A stretch of DNA of 64,000 bases from Paramecium octaurelia (taxonomy: Eukaryota; Ciliophora; Oligohymenophorea; Peniculida; Parameciidae). The stretch lies in assembly GCA_905182995.1 (NCBI GenBank), contig CAJJDP010000104.1, positions 16,828-80,827 of the forward strand, read 5' to 3'. The position numbers were made by a program, and so were the translations under genes. Positions 47,259 through 59,000 of the stretch are shown one piece after another; the stretch's first letter is position 1; every line of letters starts with the position of its first letter. The notes beneath the pieces were generated by a model, which had not been told where the DNA came from, made no database searches, and saw only the letters and a list, made by a program, of their open reading frames with translations.

Positions 47259-48046
47259 TCACTGCTGCTTGTTTAACTAAATTTTATTGTAAAGGCTGAG
47301 GCTTTTGAATTTGTTACTTAGATTAGGAAGTTGGTCTTTATTTACTTTGGATCTAAGAATGAGTATGGATATTACTTTTGGTAAAGTGGGTACTCCATTG
47401 GAAATGGATGATTTAGGTTTAACTTATTAGACAACTCTTTTTGTGCTCTACAATATTGGTTATTACTATTATTATTATTATTATTATTATTATTGTATTT
47501 GTTTTTTCTCAAAAATCTTTTTGTCCATGCTTAAACTGATATCACCTTCATTAGTGTCTTCTTAAACAAAGTTCTTGTCCTCATCTGTATTGTCTCCCTC
47601 ATCAAATCCCTCAGGCACTTCCTCATCCTCATAAACCCATTCGTACTCTGAGTCTTCCTCTTGCTCTATCTGATCGCCTTCCTCATATTCTTCATATTCT
47701 TCCTCTTCTTCTGCTTCTTCCTCTCCATTCTCAAGTTCATCTTCTTCAGCTTCTTCGTCGTCACATTCAAATTCCTCTTCATCATCCTCTTCCTCCTCAA
47801 AATCAAACAATCCATCGACATAAAATTTATGTGTATGTCTTACGATATCCCATATTTGATTGTAAAAATAACATAAACCGATTCACGCTCCTATCAGATG
47901 GATTGATCTTCAGAACTACAGTGACAAATGCATTTACTTTCTTTGCCAATCGAATAGGCTTCTTCGTACTTGTGTTATTGCACTGCCAACAAGAACTTAA
48001 AACTCATGGATTTATCCTCCATCATCTCCTAGATAGTGTTATCCAT
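47259..48046 (-). CDS. Acidic ERICH2-like protein with TPR-like head
   Basis: 243 residues after removal of introns 47916-47937 (22 nt) and 47839-47872 (34 nt). The N-terminus FKFLLAVQQHKYEEAYSIGK followed by ILKINPSDRSV resembles the C-terminal helical repeat of the glutamate-rich protein ERICH2, where a TPR-like pair is followed by an acidic tail (family resemblance from memory, moderate). A run of about 75 residues, mostly Glu and Asp, follows, then a Gln tract encoded by a TAA repeat and a basic end. Strongly acidic proteins often bind basic partners such as histones; that is only inference. Start 48046 gives MDNTIQEMMEDKSM. Confidence 0.78.
47460..47495 (-). repeat. (TAA)n microsatellite read as polyglutamine
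   Basis: ATT/TAA triplet repeat inside the acidic gene. Because TAA means Gln here, it encodes about 10 consecutive Gln; under the standard code it would look like a wall of stops. Confidence 0.88.
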
Positions 48047-48084
48047 TTTTTTAATTTATATATATAATATTTAAATTTTGCTTC

Positions 48085-48559
48085 TCACATAACTTTCTAT
48101 AGAAAAGTCCAAATTTTATTTGATAATTGCACATCTGGATGATATAGAGCCAAGACAAACAAGAGACACATGGTGTCTAAACAGGGGATGAAAGAAAAGA
48201 TCCACATAATCCAGCCTTGGAAGGTCAAGTAGGTCGAAAATATGATGAAATAAGGAAGGCACGTGTAAATCTCACCTAATATCAGTTTGATCACATTCTA
48301 CCAGTGGTTTGGTATTTATTGATTGCTTAAAAGGAGGGAATCAGGGCTCCAACCAAGCCAGTCACAACTCTTGATGCGATGCCCATAAAAGTGCACAGGA
48401 TTGAGATGATTAGTATTCCAAAGACGACTTGAGATAACTTGAGTTTGGGCTACAGATTGAGAGGATGTGTGTTACGTTTGGGAAATATTTCTTTAGTGGT
48501 TCATATTCGTCCAATTCTAATATGCGCAACTTGGCGATGATGGGCTCCATTTATTGCAT
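48085..48559 (-). CDS. REEP/Yop1 (TB2/DP1/HVA22) family ER-shaping protein
   Basis: 140 residues after removal of introns 48450-48475 and 48276-48301 (26 nt each). The membrane pattern fits the family: first hairpin VVFGILIISILCTFMGIAS, the family motif region GLVGALIPSFQAINKYQTT (compare the GxxYPxYxSxKAI block of Yop1), then LPYFIIFSTYLTFQGWIMW and the run of FSFIPCLDTMCLLFVLALY. These proteins wedge into the outer leaflet and curve ER tubules, often with Rab and reticulon partners. Identification rests on topology and the middle motif, so moderately sure. Divergent from the first histidine kinase with 46 bp between start codons. Confidence 0.72.
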
Positions 48560-48605
48560 TAATATTTATATTAATTTATAGTATAATTTGTAAATTTCGT
48601 GGATA

Positions 48606-51335
48606 ATGAGGGGGAGACACAAGAAGGAAATTAAATTTGATCTGGTTACTGCGATGTTGCAACTCGAGAGATTTCCACTTATCTTCTTGGCATTAATAAT
48701 TCAATAGACCATTAATATTTGCCTTTTGGGTAGTTATTATTAAATTTACTTATAAAACATAATAATGAATCGCACCTCAGTTAAAAATTAAAATGAAACA
48801 ATGTTCTTTCTATCAATGATCAATTTGATTTTTGGGATTATAAAGTTGGAGATGTTCACGATCATATCGAATTCCATACTTTTTGGTTTGATGTTCTGTA
48901 AGTAAACTTAATATGGCAAGGTTATTTGGGGTTCAAGTACAAGAGCCACAGAAAGCATCCCATTTTTGAACAGGTCATTCTCATTTATTATTGCTGTTAT
49001 CAATTGGTTTTGAGAGGAGTGCCAGCAATCTGGTTTAACATCTTCTCAATCGCCTTGGACCAACATCTGGGCCTATTTGTAACTCTCGTACTCATAATCT
49101 CATTCACATGTGCCCAAGTGCAACCCATGGTGGAGATTAGTACACTCTAAGCAGTTTTAGAATAGTTGATTCTGATTGTCCTGTTCCTATACAATAGGTA
49201 CAACTTCACGAGTCTCAAACAGCAAACTCAGAACAGAATACTCAAGCAGATAATGAAAAATGTCAGGTATTACGCATTTGATTAGTACCAAAATGAAATT
49301 GATGGAGATTAGTTATTATAGTCAGAACAGATCTTAAATTCGAATGCCACCTTGTTTTCTTGTCGTTCTGAAAATCAGAAATTACAATAGCAAATAAGGA
49401 AGGATCTTAAAATCAAATGTTACACCATATTACAAATAGACATCGTCCAAGAATCCCAGATTCTATCATCCAAACCTTCTGTTTTTGAAACATTGGCAGG
49501 ATTTCTGGAATTCTATTAAAAGGAGAAGCATAAAATGAAAAATTAGGTTATCTTGGCATCGGAATTCGATGAAGTAACAGGACTAAAACAGTCATATCGA
49601 TTATACATTGAATAATTTAAATAGCTTAAAAGACTCTACACTTTGGTTGCACTGGTTAATTTGGATGATAAAATACCTTCAAAGCAAAACAAGAACATAG
49701 ACAAGTTCAAGATGAGTTTGTCCAAGATATTCACTCACAAATTGAAAACTCCCTTGAACACCACTCTTGGGTTCTTGTAGGCCATCGTTCAAGAGAACAA
49801 CACCATCGATGAATAAGTGAAGAATAGTTTTCTGAAGCCTGCCTTCATCAATTCCAAAATACAATACTATTATGTTTAGGACATCTTAGATTACGTGAAC
49901 TCGGCCAAGTTGGTTACGTACAAAGTGAGTAAGGTTAATTTGCATAAGACTTTGCAATTGATCTATGATATGATTGAATTGTAATGTAGAGCCAAATAGA
50001 TCAAAATCATCTTCACCATCAATTCCAAGCCCTTTGATGCCAATGAAAAGTACTCAATTCACTCATATCTTAGACCCATTTATTTGAATACCGATTCATT
50101 AAAATTGGAGCGGATCCTTTTCAATCTGTTGAACAAATCCTACAGACACACACAAATAATGGGCAAAATCCAATTGAATGTGGATGTGTTGTCTGAAGAC
50201 AATCAAATTTCATTTAAAATCAATGATAATGTCTAAGGATTCAATTCAGAACAATTTGAATAAATCAACAATTTTGCTAGATTGCAAAATAAATGCATTC
50301 ATGGATTCCGCAATTCAATTATGAAAAGATAGACCTTTAAATTTAGTCTCACTCTCTAAATCACAAATAGGTTAATTTATTTTCTGAGTGACTTTCAGTG
50401 TTCCTTACAAATAAATCACGATTTAGAAGAAGGAGCTATTTATCAATTCTTCATCAGTCTCAACTGCCAATAAGTAAATTTCCACCACTCTTTCGAGATT
50501 AGTTAAAAAAGGAGTTCAGGTTCACTTAAATAACATCTACCTAATCATATTTCGCTATTTACAAAAAGTTAAAATTAAATATCGTATTAATTGATATTAT
50601 TTTATAAGTAGGGATAAGGTTCTGGAGGAATATGAGATTGAAGATGAACCTCTTGCTAATAAGCCTCTCTAATTAAGTACACAAATGGCTTAGAACTCTC
50701 CTCAAAGTGCTTTATTTTAAAGTCATCCAATCTAGTAAAGCGTCTTTCCCCTCAAAAAGTCGGTGTTTCAAAAGGAAATCAACGACAAATCCCTCACCAT
50801 TTCAGTGGCTTTCGACCATTCCTTCAATGTGAAACGTGTGGCAGATTCCATAGACATTAGACAAGACATGAATCAAACCATAATGTTGGTTGATGACGAG
50901 CCATTCAATCATGACACCCTTAAATTGATGCTCAAGAGTTTAGGATTCAAAAATTTCATCAGTGCCTACCATGGTTAATAGTGTATAGAGTTGGTGAAAA
51001 AACACCACAGGTCTATCAAAATTATATTCATGGATTTGGACATGCCGATAATGGGGGGAGTGAGAGTAAATAATGCATCCTCAATCTAGGCTACCTAAAT
51101 TCTTATCCAATAAATGCAGGATGGGGAGATCGATTACATCCCAATTGTTGCCTGTACTGCCCATGATGACAAGGATACCCAATAGGAATGTTTTATGGCT
51201 GGCATGATTTGCATAATTGCTAAACCTGTTTTTATTAGAAGTCTGCAAGAAACATTCTTGAGAATTAATGAGATCAAAGTTAAATCTTAAAACCTTATCT
51301 TTGGATCCAAAGGGATCACTTCAAGTATTAAATGA
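48606..51335 (+). CDS. Membrane hybrid histidine kinase with receiver domain (copy 1)
   Basis: 892 residues after removing introns 48898-48920 (23 nt) and 50584-50611 (28 nt). N-terminal ~200 residues contain several membrane helices (FPLIFLALIIQQTINICLLG, LGLFVTLVLIISFTCAQV). Then comes a dimerisation/phosphoacceptor (HisKA) domain, FTHKLKTPLNTTLGFLQ, with His at about residue 369; an HATPase-like region with N-box LERILFNLLNKSYRHT but a poor G1 box, FKINDNVQGFNSEQF; and a C-terminal receiver, IMLVDDEPFNHDTLKL, acceptor Asp in IIFMDLDMPIMGG (about residue 793) and Lys in IAKPVFIRS. Hybrid kinases pass phosphate from His to Asp in two-component signalling. The ligand-sensing part is membrane-embedded or extracellular, and the signal is unknown. 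The weak G1 box suggests reduced ATP binding. Paralogue next door. Confidence 0.92.
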
Positions 51336-51548
51336 TAAAATTATGATTCTCGTATTATATTTTGAATATATATATTTTCAGTATGACAAATAATAATAAT
51401 TAATTTATCATTAACTATAAAGTAAGCAGATTTTTTAATTATTCAATAACATCAAAACTGTAAAGCTAAAATCAAAAAAGAAGAAAAAAAGTTAGGTTAC
51501 ATCTATTTAAACATTGAAAAATTGTCTAAGTTAATTATTAATATTAAT

Positions 51549-53972
51549 ATGATTAAATAAAGAATAAAATTCCACTTTATGTTGGGGGTAATGATTTTAT
51601 CTGACCTAATCAAAGGACTAATCGATAAGCACATCTCCATACTAGTTTGTATATCATTATTGCTCGTAATATAAATTGGTAAGAATTCTTAATTTGATAG
51701 TCAGCACAGCTTGTATTGATCGCTAGATTTACTAAATTCGACCGATCAACCTACTTTATCTTATTTTACTACAGTGCATTTCAGCTCTCGCACTTTGGAA
51801 CATAGTCCATTTGGTTGTTGTTGTGTCTTGTAGAAATTAATTAAACAGAAAAATAAAGAATACACCTCTTTAATAACAGCTTGTAAGTTACAATCAGCAT
51901 CATTTTGTATTCACTTCAATATCAAGGCAACACCAAGTATTCAGAATTTCAATCTATTATCTATTGTTTGGCATTTCTATTCTATCAACTTTTAAAGGAT
52001 GTTGGTCAATTTTCTAAATTTGAAGTAGCCGAGAATGAAATACTACAAGAATTGAAGAAACAGATCATCATTAAAATATATGATTAAAATTACTTGGACA
52101 TTACACCTAGCAATTCGCCACAATTGGAAAGTAATCCTTATGTTTTGATGACCCAAAACACATAAATGGACGATAATCAACAATTCTACATTAAATGCTA
52201 TTCGGACAAGGATTTTGCAGGCAGTCCTGATCATAATCAAAATAATAAAAAATAGGTAGTATTCTAAGATTGCATATCCTTATTGAAGTTCATTAACGAT
52301 TAAGATTCACTTGTAAGTTAGGTATAGAATCACTTCATAGCTTCATCAATTGACATGCAAAAGAACACTAAATAAAAATTTAGAGTGATGCACAGGAGAG
52401 TAAGTTTAGGGAATACCTAAATTTTAGCTTTTTGGAAGATTGATTCCTTCACAGTAAAGCAAACAAAATAAAAGTTTTCTTAATTTAAAAAGTAATTCAC
52501 TGATCTCTTTGCTCATAAACTTAAAACTCCATTGAATGCAACCTTAGGATTTCTGTCCTCAGCCTACAATAGTCTTGACGTTGACAGTAACACCAAATCT
52601 CATTTCATTAAGCCTGCTTATATTAACTCAAAATTGCAGTATTTTTAAATTTCAGATTTATTGGAATTCTTAAGTCCTTAATTAGACAAGATCACAATAC
52701 AACAGACCAAAATCAATATGAGAACATTTCTACTTTCCTTAACTGAATTGATTGAGTCACAATGCATTAATAAAAGAATCTTGTTTCAAGTCTTTGTGGA
52801 ACAAGTTCCATTGTAACAAATTGACAAGTATGGATATTCACATAATGATTAGCTTTTACATAATTTCAGATGATCTCAAATTGGAACGGGTGTTATATAA
52901 TATTTTAAATTAATCTTATAGACATACACCTTCTGGTGGTTAAATTACTCTGAGGTTAAGTATAAACAAGGAGAATACAGAAATGGATTTTGTCATTGAT
53001 GGAAGTGGATGTGGTTTCAACGATGAAGACATTGAGAATATTAATATGTGGATCAAATCTCAATCTGATTTCCATTTCAAAAAGAAACACTTAGTCATAA
53101 AAAAAGAATTAAGGATGTCATTAGAAATCACAAATAATCTTATTAACATTTTAAGTTCTTCGGAATAAAATTTAGAAGTAGCATAGTCTGAAATAGGGAC
53201 AGAATTTAGATTCAAAATCAACATCAAAGAGAACAAGGCTACGGAGAGTTTGCAAGAAATCTAATCTGTTGGTTTGATGCTCAAATAGAGAAGTTTAAGA
53301 AATATGAAAAGTTCTTAAAACAACAACGGTATGGCTAAATCGATCTTCTCTTCTCCAGATCCATAGTTATAATTGAATTCATAGACAGTGCTTGATGAAC
53401 CACAAGCCAAATAGCCTTTAACAAACAAGGTGAATTTTAGCAAATTGTAAAAGAAACACAAAGAATTGAAACGAGCACGTTCTTCTTTGTTGAATAAAGG
53501 TTTGATGGATACTGACAAATCAATTTTGATTGTGGATGATGAACCATTCAATCATGACACTTTGATTTTGATGATGAAAAGCATGGGGTTTAAGTATTTC
53601 CTGAAAGCCTTTAATGGGTAGTAGGCCATAGACATGGTTTAGTAGAATGAATTTGATATTTGTTTGATTCTTATGGATTTGGATATGCCAATTATGGGAG
53701 GTATTGAAGTATCTAAAATTTCATCTTATTAGGCCACAAAAATATTAGTTTAAATGATGATTAACTTAGATTTAGCCTATATTCCAATAATTGGTTGCAC
53801 AGCTCATGATGATAAGGAAACTTTGGAATAATGCATTGAGGTTGGCATGCTCCATGTAGTGTTGAAACCAGTCTTTGTGAAAACCTTGAGGGAAGCATTT
53901 CAATATATAGTATTTAGCGAAGAGGTTAAAAAGCGATCATAATATCTTTTACCTTCTTAATTGTAAATTTGA
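51549..53972 (+). CDS. Membrane hybrid histidine kinase with receiver domain (copy 2)
   Basis: 787 residues with introns 51666-51700 (35 nt, unusually long here but required for frame) and 52828-52852 (25 nt). Membrane helices lie in the first ~150 residues (YFILFYYSAFQLS, SIWLLLCLVEIN). HisKA is FAHKLKTPLNATLGFLS (His about 311). The N-box LERVLYNILNQSYRHT and G1 box FVIDGSGCGFNDEDI are better preserved than in copy 1. The receiver is ILIVDDEPFNHDTLIL, LILMDLDMPIMGG (Asp about 690) and VVLKPVFVKT. It lies 213 bp downstream of copy 1, same orientation, a tandem duplicate that has diverged mainly in the sensor part. Membership of a phosphorelay is established for the family; the partner phosphotransfer protein is not in this window. 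Confidence 0.92.
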
Positions 53973-54060
53973 TTGGCTTGCACTAATAACAACTATTCCA
54001 TAAATTTTTATAATTAACAATTACACAAGTTTTTATTTTCTATTATATATTTTAAAATAA

Positions 54061-54525
54061 ATGCAAACTTCATTAACCTACACATTAGGATTAAAAAATG
54101 ATTCCAATTATTAGTTCCTCAGTAAGCACACTCTTGCCAAAAGGAAAGAGTTGTCGGATAAATATAACAATGATTAATAAGTTGCTGTAATTTGCGAACC
54201 TCATCGATTATATAAACAATCATAAACTGGTGCTGGCCTTGAACTTCCAACGTAAGTGTGTGTTAATATAATTCATTAGATAAATGGTGTGTGTGTTTAG
54301 CAAAAAGGATCCAGTCTCTAGTATTTTCTAGACTTTAAAAGCCAAACTCAAAATAAACAAAGAGACTACATTATATTTACTTTGCAATAATTACATTTTG
54401 TAATACGGTATCTTATTCAATTGATTTAAGAACAATCCATTGGATAAGTCTACGAGAAATATAAGAATTAAGAGGATGACCTTTTGTACATTAAATATAG
54501 TTCTTAAGAAACTTTCGGAAACTGA
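54061..54525 (+). CDS. ATG8: Atg8/GABARAP/LC3-family ubiquitin-like protein
   Basis: 137 residues after removal of introns 54252-54279 (28 nt) and 54408-54430 (23 nt). Atg8 marks: RKELSDKYNNDQQVAVICEP (compare RxxEIxRIRxKYPDRVPVICE), VSSIFQTLKAKLKINKETT, YLLCNNYILQYEQSIGQVYE and DDLLYIKYSSQETFGN. The C-terminal Phe-Gly is followed by a single residue (Asn), as required for Atg4 cleavage to expose Gly for lipid conjugation. Atg8 is attached to phosphatidylethanolamine on autophagosomal membranes. It is diverged (the NN of NNYILQ replaces the usual NxxLP) and has about ten extra N-terminal residues. Several Atg8 paralogues are common in ciliates. Confidence 0.9.
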
Positions 54526-54565
54526 TTGATATTATTAATAATATGACATTTGAGTATATGGATAA

Positions 54566-55689
54566 TCAGCTCTGCTTAACATAAATTGGACTGTCAGCTG
54601 GTTGTTTGATTCCAACAATAAAGTGTTTTAATTTGATGGATTCCTGAAGTTCTTCTTGGATGTCTGATCCTGCTGAAGAAGACTCCTCAAAACTGGCTTT
54701 TCTACTAGAATTGATTTCTTTTGGAGGAGAGCGAAAACTTGTTCTTTACATTTAAATAAATTTTAATCTAATTGCAGGTTTTGGTTGAAAATACTATAAC
54801 CCCAGACGAGCCCCACTTTCCTCTTGAGAGAATAGAGATATCAAGTATTCGTAGTTTGGGTCTTCCTCAAACTTCAATCCTTTTACGTATTCCATAAATA
54901 TAGATAGTTGAATAGGCAAACCAAAGAATTTATCGATTTTTAATGCCTTTTTCATTTTTTTGATTTTTTAATATCGGATTTCTTTGTCCTGATCACTGAT
55001 AGAATACCAAGGCAAATTGCCCTGATGCAAATAAATGAGCATGTATCCCAATGATTCCAAGTCGTCCCTTCTAGATTGTTCTATGCCTTTCAAAGCATTT
55101 ATGGATGCAAATCGAGCAGTTCCTATCATCCCTTTATTTTCTTTGTAATGAATGTGATGACCATCAATCTGATATTTTTTAGAAAGTCCAAAATCAATCA
55201 GATTGATCTTCCCCTCTTGCATAACAAAATTCTCAGGTTTTATGTCTCGATGGATTACTCCTAACGAATGGAGCTCCTTCAGAATTTTGATGATCTCCAA
55301 TCCGATAGGCAAGATTTTATTGAAATTTCCCTTCTTTTGGCGATGCTGTTCCAAGTTGTCTCCCATGAGATTCATAACAAAGTAGGTATTATGTTGATCA
55401 GAACCAGATGCAAATAACTATGTAAATCCTTAATGGTTTTAGTATTTTAATACCTTTTTTGCCTTTCAGGATTTGGAGGATTTGTATTTCTCTTTACAAT
55501 AATTTTTTTTCCTTCTTCATAGAATTTTTGACTAGCTTACAGGCAAATATCTAACCACTCGAAATGTGTTGGACCTTCCAAATGTAACCGAAAGCACTAA
55601 TTTCTAGATGATCGGCATTATTACCCTTCGCCTAACTTATCGAGAAATTGATAGGAGGAGGAGGCAGACTACTTGATTGACCTTTTCAT
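54566..55689 (-). CDS. CK1-family protein kinase
   Basis: 356 residues after removal of introns 55597-55624 (28 nt) and 55430-55454 (25 nt). Glycine loop LGEGAFGYIWKVQH (its codons are split by intron 1), ATP lysine in FACKLVKNS, catalytic loop HRDIKPENF, DFGLSKKY, and the CK1-specific GTARFASINALKGIEQSRRD and LESLGYMLIYLHQGNLPW blocks (CK1 lacks the APE motif). CK1 kinases phosphorylate primed Ser/Thr targets in many pathways. The catalytic domain is shorter than average in its C-lobe and the ~70-residue tail is Ser/Glu-rich. Converges on the Atg8 gene with about 40 bp between stops. Confidence 0.93.
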
Positions 55690-56039
55690 AATGAATGAAT
55701 TAATATATTATATAATCAATTACTTATAATATATGCTATTTTGATTATGGTCGATTTCAAATTAAAAATCCTGAACTGAACAAACAGCATCCGAATTTAA
55801 AATTAGAGTGAAAACCCATATAAAATTTGCTTAATATTTTAGGGAAATTAAAGAATTAATTAAGGACAACTATTAATCATTCCTGAGGTTTTGTTGTACA
55901 TGCATTGCTATAACAATTGGGTAGGAATGGGACATTATTTGATGTTTGATTTGTCGCTGTTGAATTCTTCGAATAATTCAACAAGCTACCCAGAGAACTC
56001 ACAATATCCTTTTTATAATATATATATAGATATTAATTA
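55690..56039. other. Intergenic
   Basis: 350 bp between the start of CK1 (minus) and the stop of the channel gene (minus). AT-rich, nothing recognised. Confidence 0.5.
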
Positions 56040-59000
56040 TCATTTTTGTTTTATTCCTCTTTGTTTACTTCGCAAAGAATATAATTCCTCTAATTATTAA
56101 AAGAAATTATCAGAATAGTTCTTAATAACTCCAGCCAAATCCAACACAAATTGAGCCAACATCACCTAATTCTGATACACAATCCTGCTCTCCTGAGCTT
56201 GAACCTTGGAGAGCACAAATATCATGGTTTGACTCACATGTCTATGACACTCATCGACATTCTCACCCATCTGAAATATTCCTTCGGGATTGTCGTCCTC
56301 ATTGATGGAGTTCACATCCACATTGCGTTGACTGATTTAGGCATTCCTGGCACTCATCGTCAAATACCTGGGACTGATGGACGGTTTCTACCCATTCATC
56401 CTCGGAGTTGTGGAGTCAGGAGGAACATAGCGTTCATTTTTAATTTGATAGAGAACAATCGTACTCCTGACATCTATTTTTGTGATATCGAGTTCAAATT
56501 GTTTAGCCATTTTGTTCATGCTGGTGTGGAATTCCCTAATATGCATTTTGACTTCTGGGTTCTTGATCTCCTTCATGAACTTCAAATTCTCGCAAATCCT
56601 CATCTGACCTTGATCAAACAGCAAACTATCATATGTCCATGGCCCAGCTCCAATCTTGGTAAATACAATTTAATTCTCTTCAATACTAATTAAGTACCAT
56701 TTGCCATCCATTTAATGTAACAACTTAAAAAATGAGCAATCCGGCAATAATTAATAAGTGAAGTAATTCTCTATCAAATAGAGTATCTAAAAGAAATATT
56801 TAATATTCGGTTTTGGAAACTTCAAAATGCCCATCAATGAGAACAGTATCTTGCTCTCTACTTTAAATTTACTCTAAAACTTGAGTTCTTTGATCAATTC
56901 GAATTTCTAGCCGTATTCAGACTTGAAGTACTGTTCCTCCTATTATTTTATGTACATTTCACTAGTGTCTCTCAAAACTGCATTCTGGATGAGGAGATCA
57001 TGATTCGAAATGTTGACATGTTTCCGTTTGAACATCTCGTCTTTCTTGATTTCGTTTCTAATGTGAACCACATATTCTGTAGTTACATTATAGATGTTAT
57101 GAGACTCCTTAATGAATTTCATCTCCAAGAACTCCTAATAGTCAATGAAGTAATCGCAATACAACTTCTATATTTCAAGCAATTCATCCTCAATAATTTA
57201 AGCCAGATCTCCTTGAGGTTTCAACTTACGAATCACTTGATTTGGATTGATTCCCACCCTCAACACTTTACTGTATATCTGCGTTTCTATTTGAAAGTCC
57301 AACTCAATAGGAATCTCCTACTTCTCATCCTAATGAGCTCTCAGACCCACACTTCTAGGTCTAAACTCCAAGATGTCTGGATTATCATCATTAAGAATAG
57401 CAGTTTTCTTTTGCAACTGAATGGCATTGCTTAATTGAGTTCCATTTCGAATGTCATACTCTGTGCCCATACTACTACCTAAGAGTGCTTCATCTTAAAA
57501 ATTGAGTTGCAAGGCTACTCTCTCTTCAGGTTTGAATTACTCCATTTCCTGTTCAAACAGAGTCTTAGAAACAACTGTGAATACTTCCCAAACTAATCCT
57601 CCAATGAGTGCTAATAAGAAGATAGAAAGAAAAACAAATGAACCAACGAATATCATTGGAGTCACCAGATTCTTGGTGTCAAATGCCAGTTCAAAAACTA
57701 ACTGTCCCCATGAGGATGCTGTAAACACCTGTAACATCATTAAGTAGGATCCACCCATAGAATTAAAATCAGCATATTTGCATTGTCCCCACAAAAATCG
57801 GAATTCGTTTGGATCGCATGAATTGTTAGAGAATGGGTTCTGATCATCAGTAGTGATCCCTCCATATATGTATATTCCTATACAAGCATATGTGAAAAAG
57901 ACAATTTACACTGGCAAGATCAATCTCAAAATTAGAGGCACGCAAATGATGATCTTATACAATAGGTTTTTCACATGAGCGAATATCTCCAATCCTCTCA
58001 ACAAGTACCCCACTAATTTTATTGATCTGAAGGCTCTAAACAACCTAAATACCTTCTAGATTTTGGCAATCCTCAAAATTCTATTTGCCTTTATAGATTG
58101 CACTATGTTTCCGGTCACAAAACTGAATAGGATGTAATCGAACAGTATCTGCAACAGGATCAATGTGATATCAAAAACATTCCTAAGAATACAATCAACT
58201 TAAATACCAACCATCCACAAAAAAGTCGTATATGCCCAAACCTATAATCTTGATCAGACATTCAAAAATGAAGATGCCTAAGAATACTGTATCTATAGTA
58301 TCGAATATGGCAAGCACATCTAAATTCTCTATAAAGAATGCGGAGATGATCAAACAACAGTTGATTATCGTCACAAGGAACATGAAAAAACCGAATGTCT
58401 TGAATATTATATTGATATTACATTGGATTCGATAAATTTCTTGAGTCCATATTTATTGAGGAAGTTTCGTAGCGATTCCCAACATTTAAGTGGTTTTGCT
58501 CGAGGCAATGAGATTTTCTTGCTATTCTGTAAGACGTAGAGTAATTGATTAAACTCATCGAATTAAATCTTATCACTATTTGATAATTGTAAATTACTTG
58601 AAATCTTTGTCGATTTCCGAGAATATGATCTTGACTTAGTCATCAGTCAATTAACCTCGATAAAAGGTTTTAAGGAATTTCTTAAATTGATTTTCAGTCA
58701 AAAATCCAGCATCATTTGAATCCAATGAGATGAAACTCGCCATCATAGCTGATTTCTATTTGATGATGTCTTGGATGGCAATCTGCATTCTGTGTCTTCG
58801 AAATCCTTCGTAGACCACAGCCAAGGGTATGGGTTAGAATAGGAACAAAAAGAGAATTATGTAGATGACAAAATAGAGAGCATAAAAAGTGCCTTAAAAT
58901 ATTGGAGGAATCATAATGTCAGGGTAGAAATCAAGAGTGGCAGCCATGAATAACATATTGAACAATTTGAAGAAATCCCCATAATCTTGGGTTTCTAAAT

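Noticed and set aside
48606-53972. Histidine kinases as bacterial contamination or recent transfer
   Set aside because: Both genes use TAA/TAG as Gln throughout and need mini-introns for frame, so they are native ciliate genes.
56151-57434. Long plus-strand ORFs (180 and 144 residues) opposite the channel tail
   Set aside because: The minus-strand channel frame is open over the whole stretch and in phase with the pore domains; the plus-strand ORFs have no domain and are antisense shadows.
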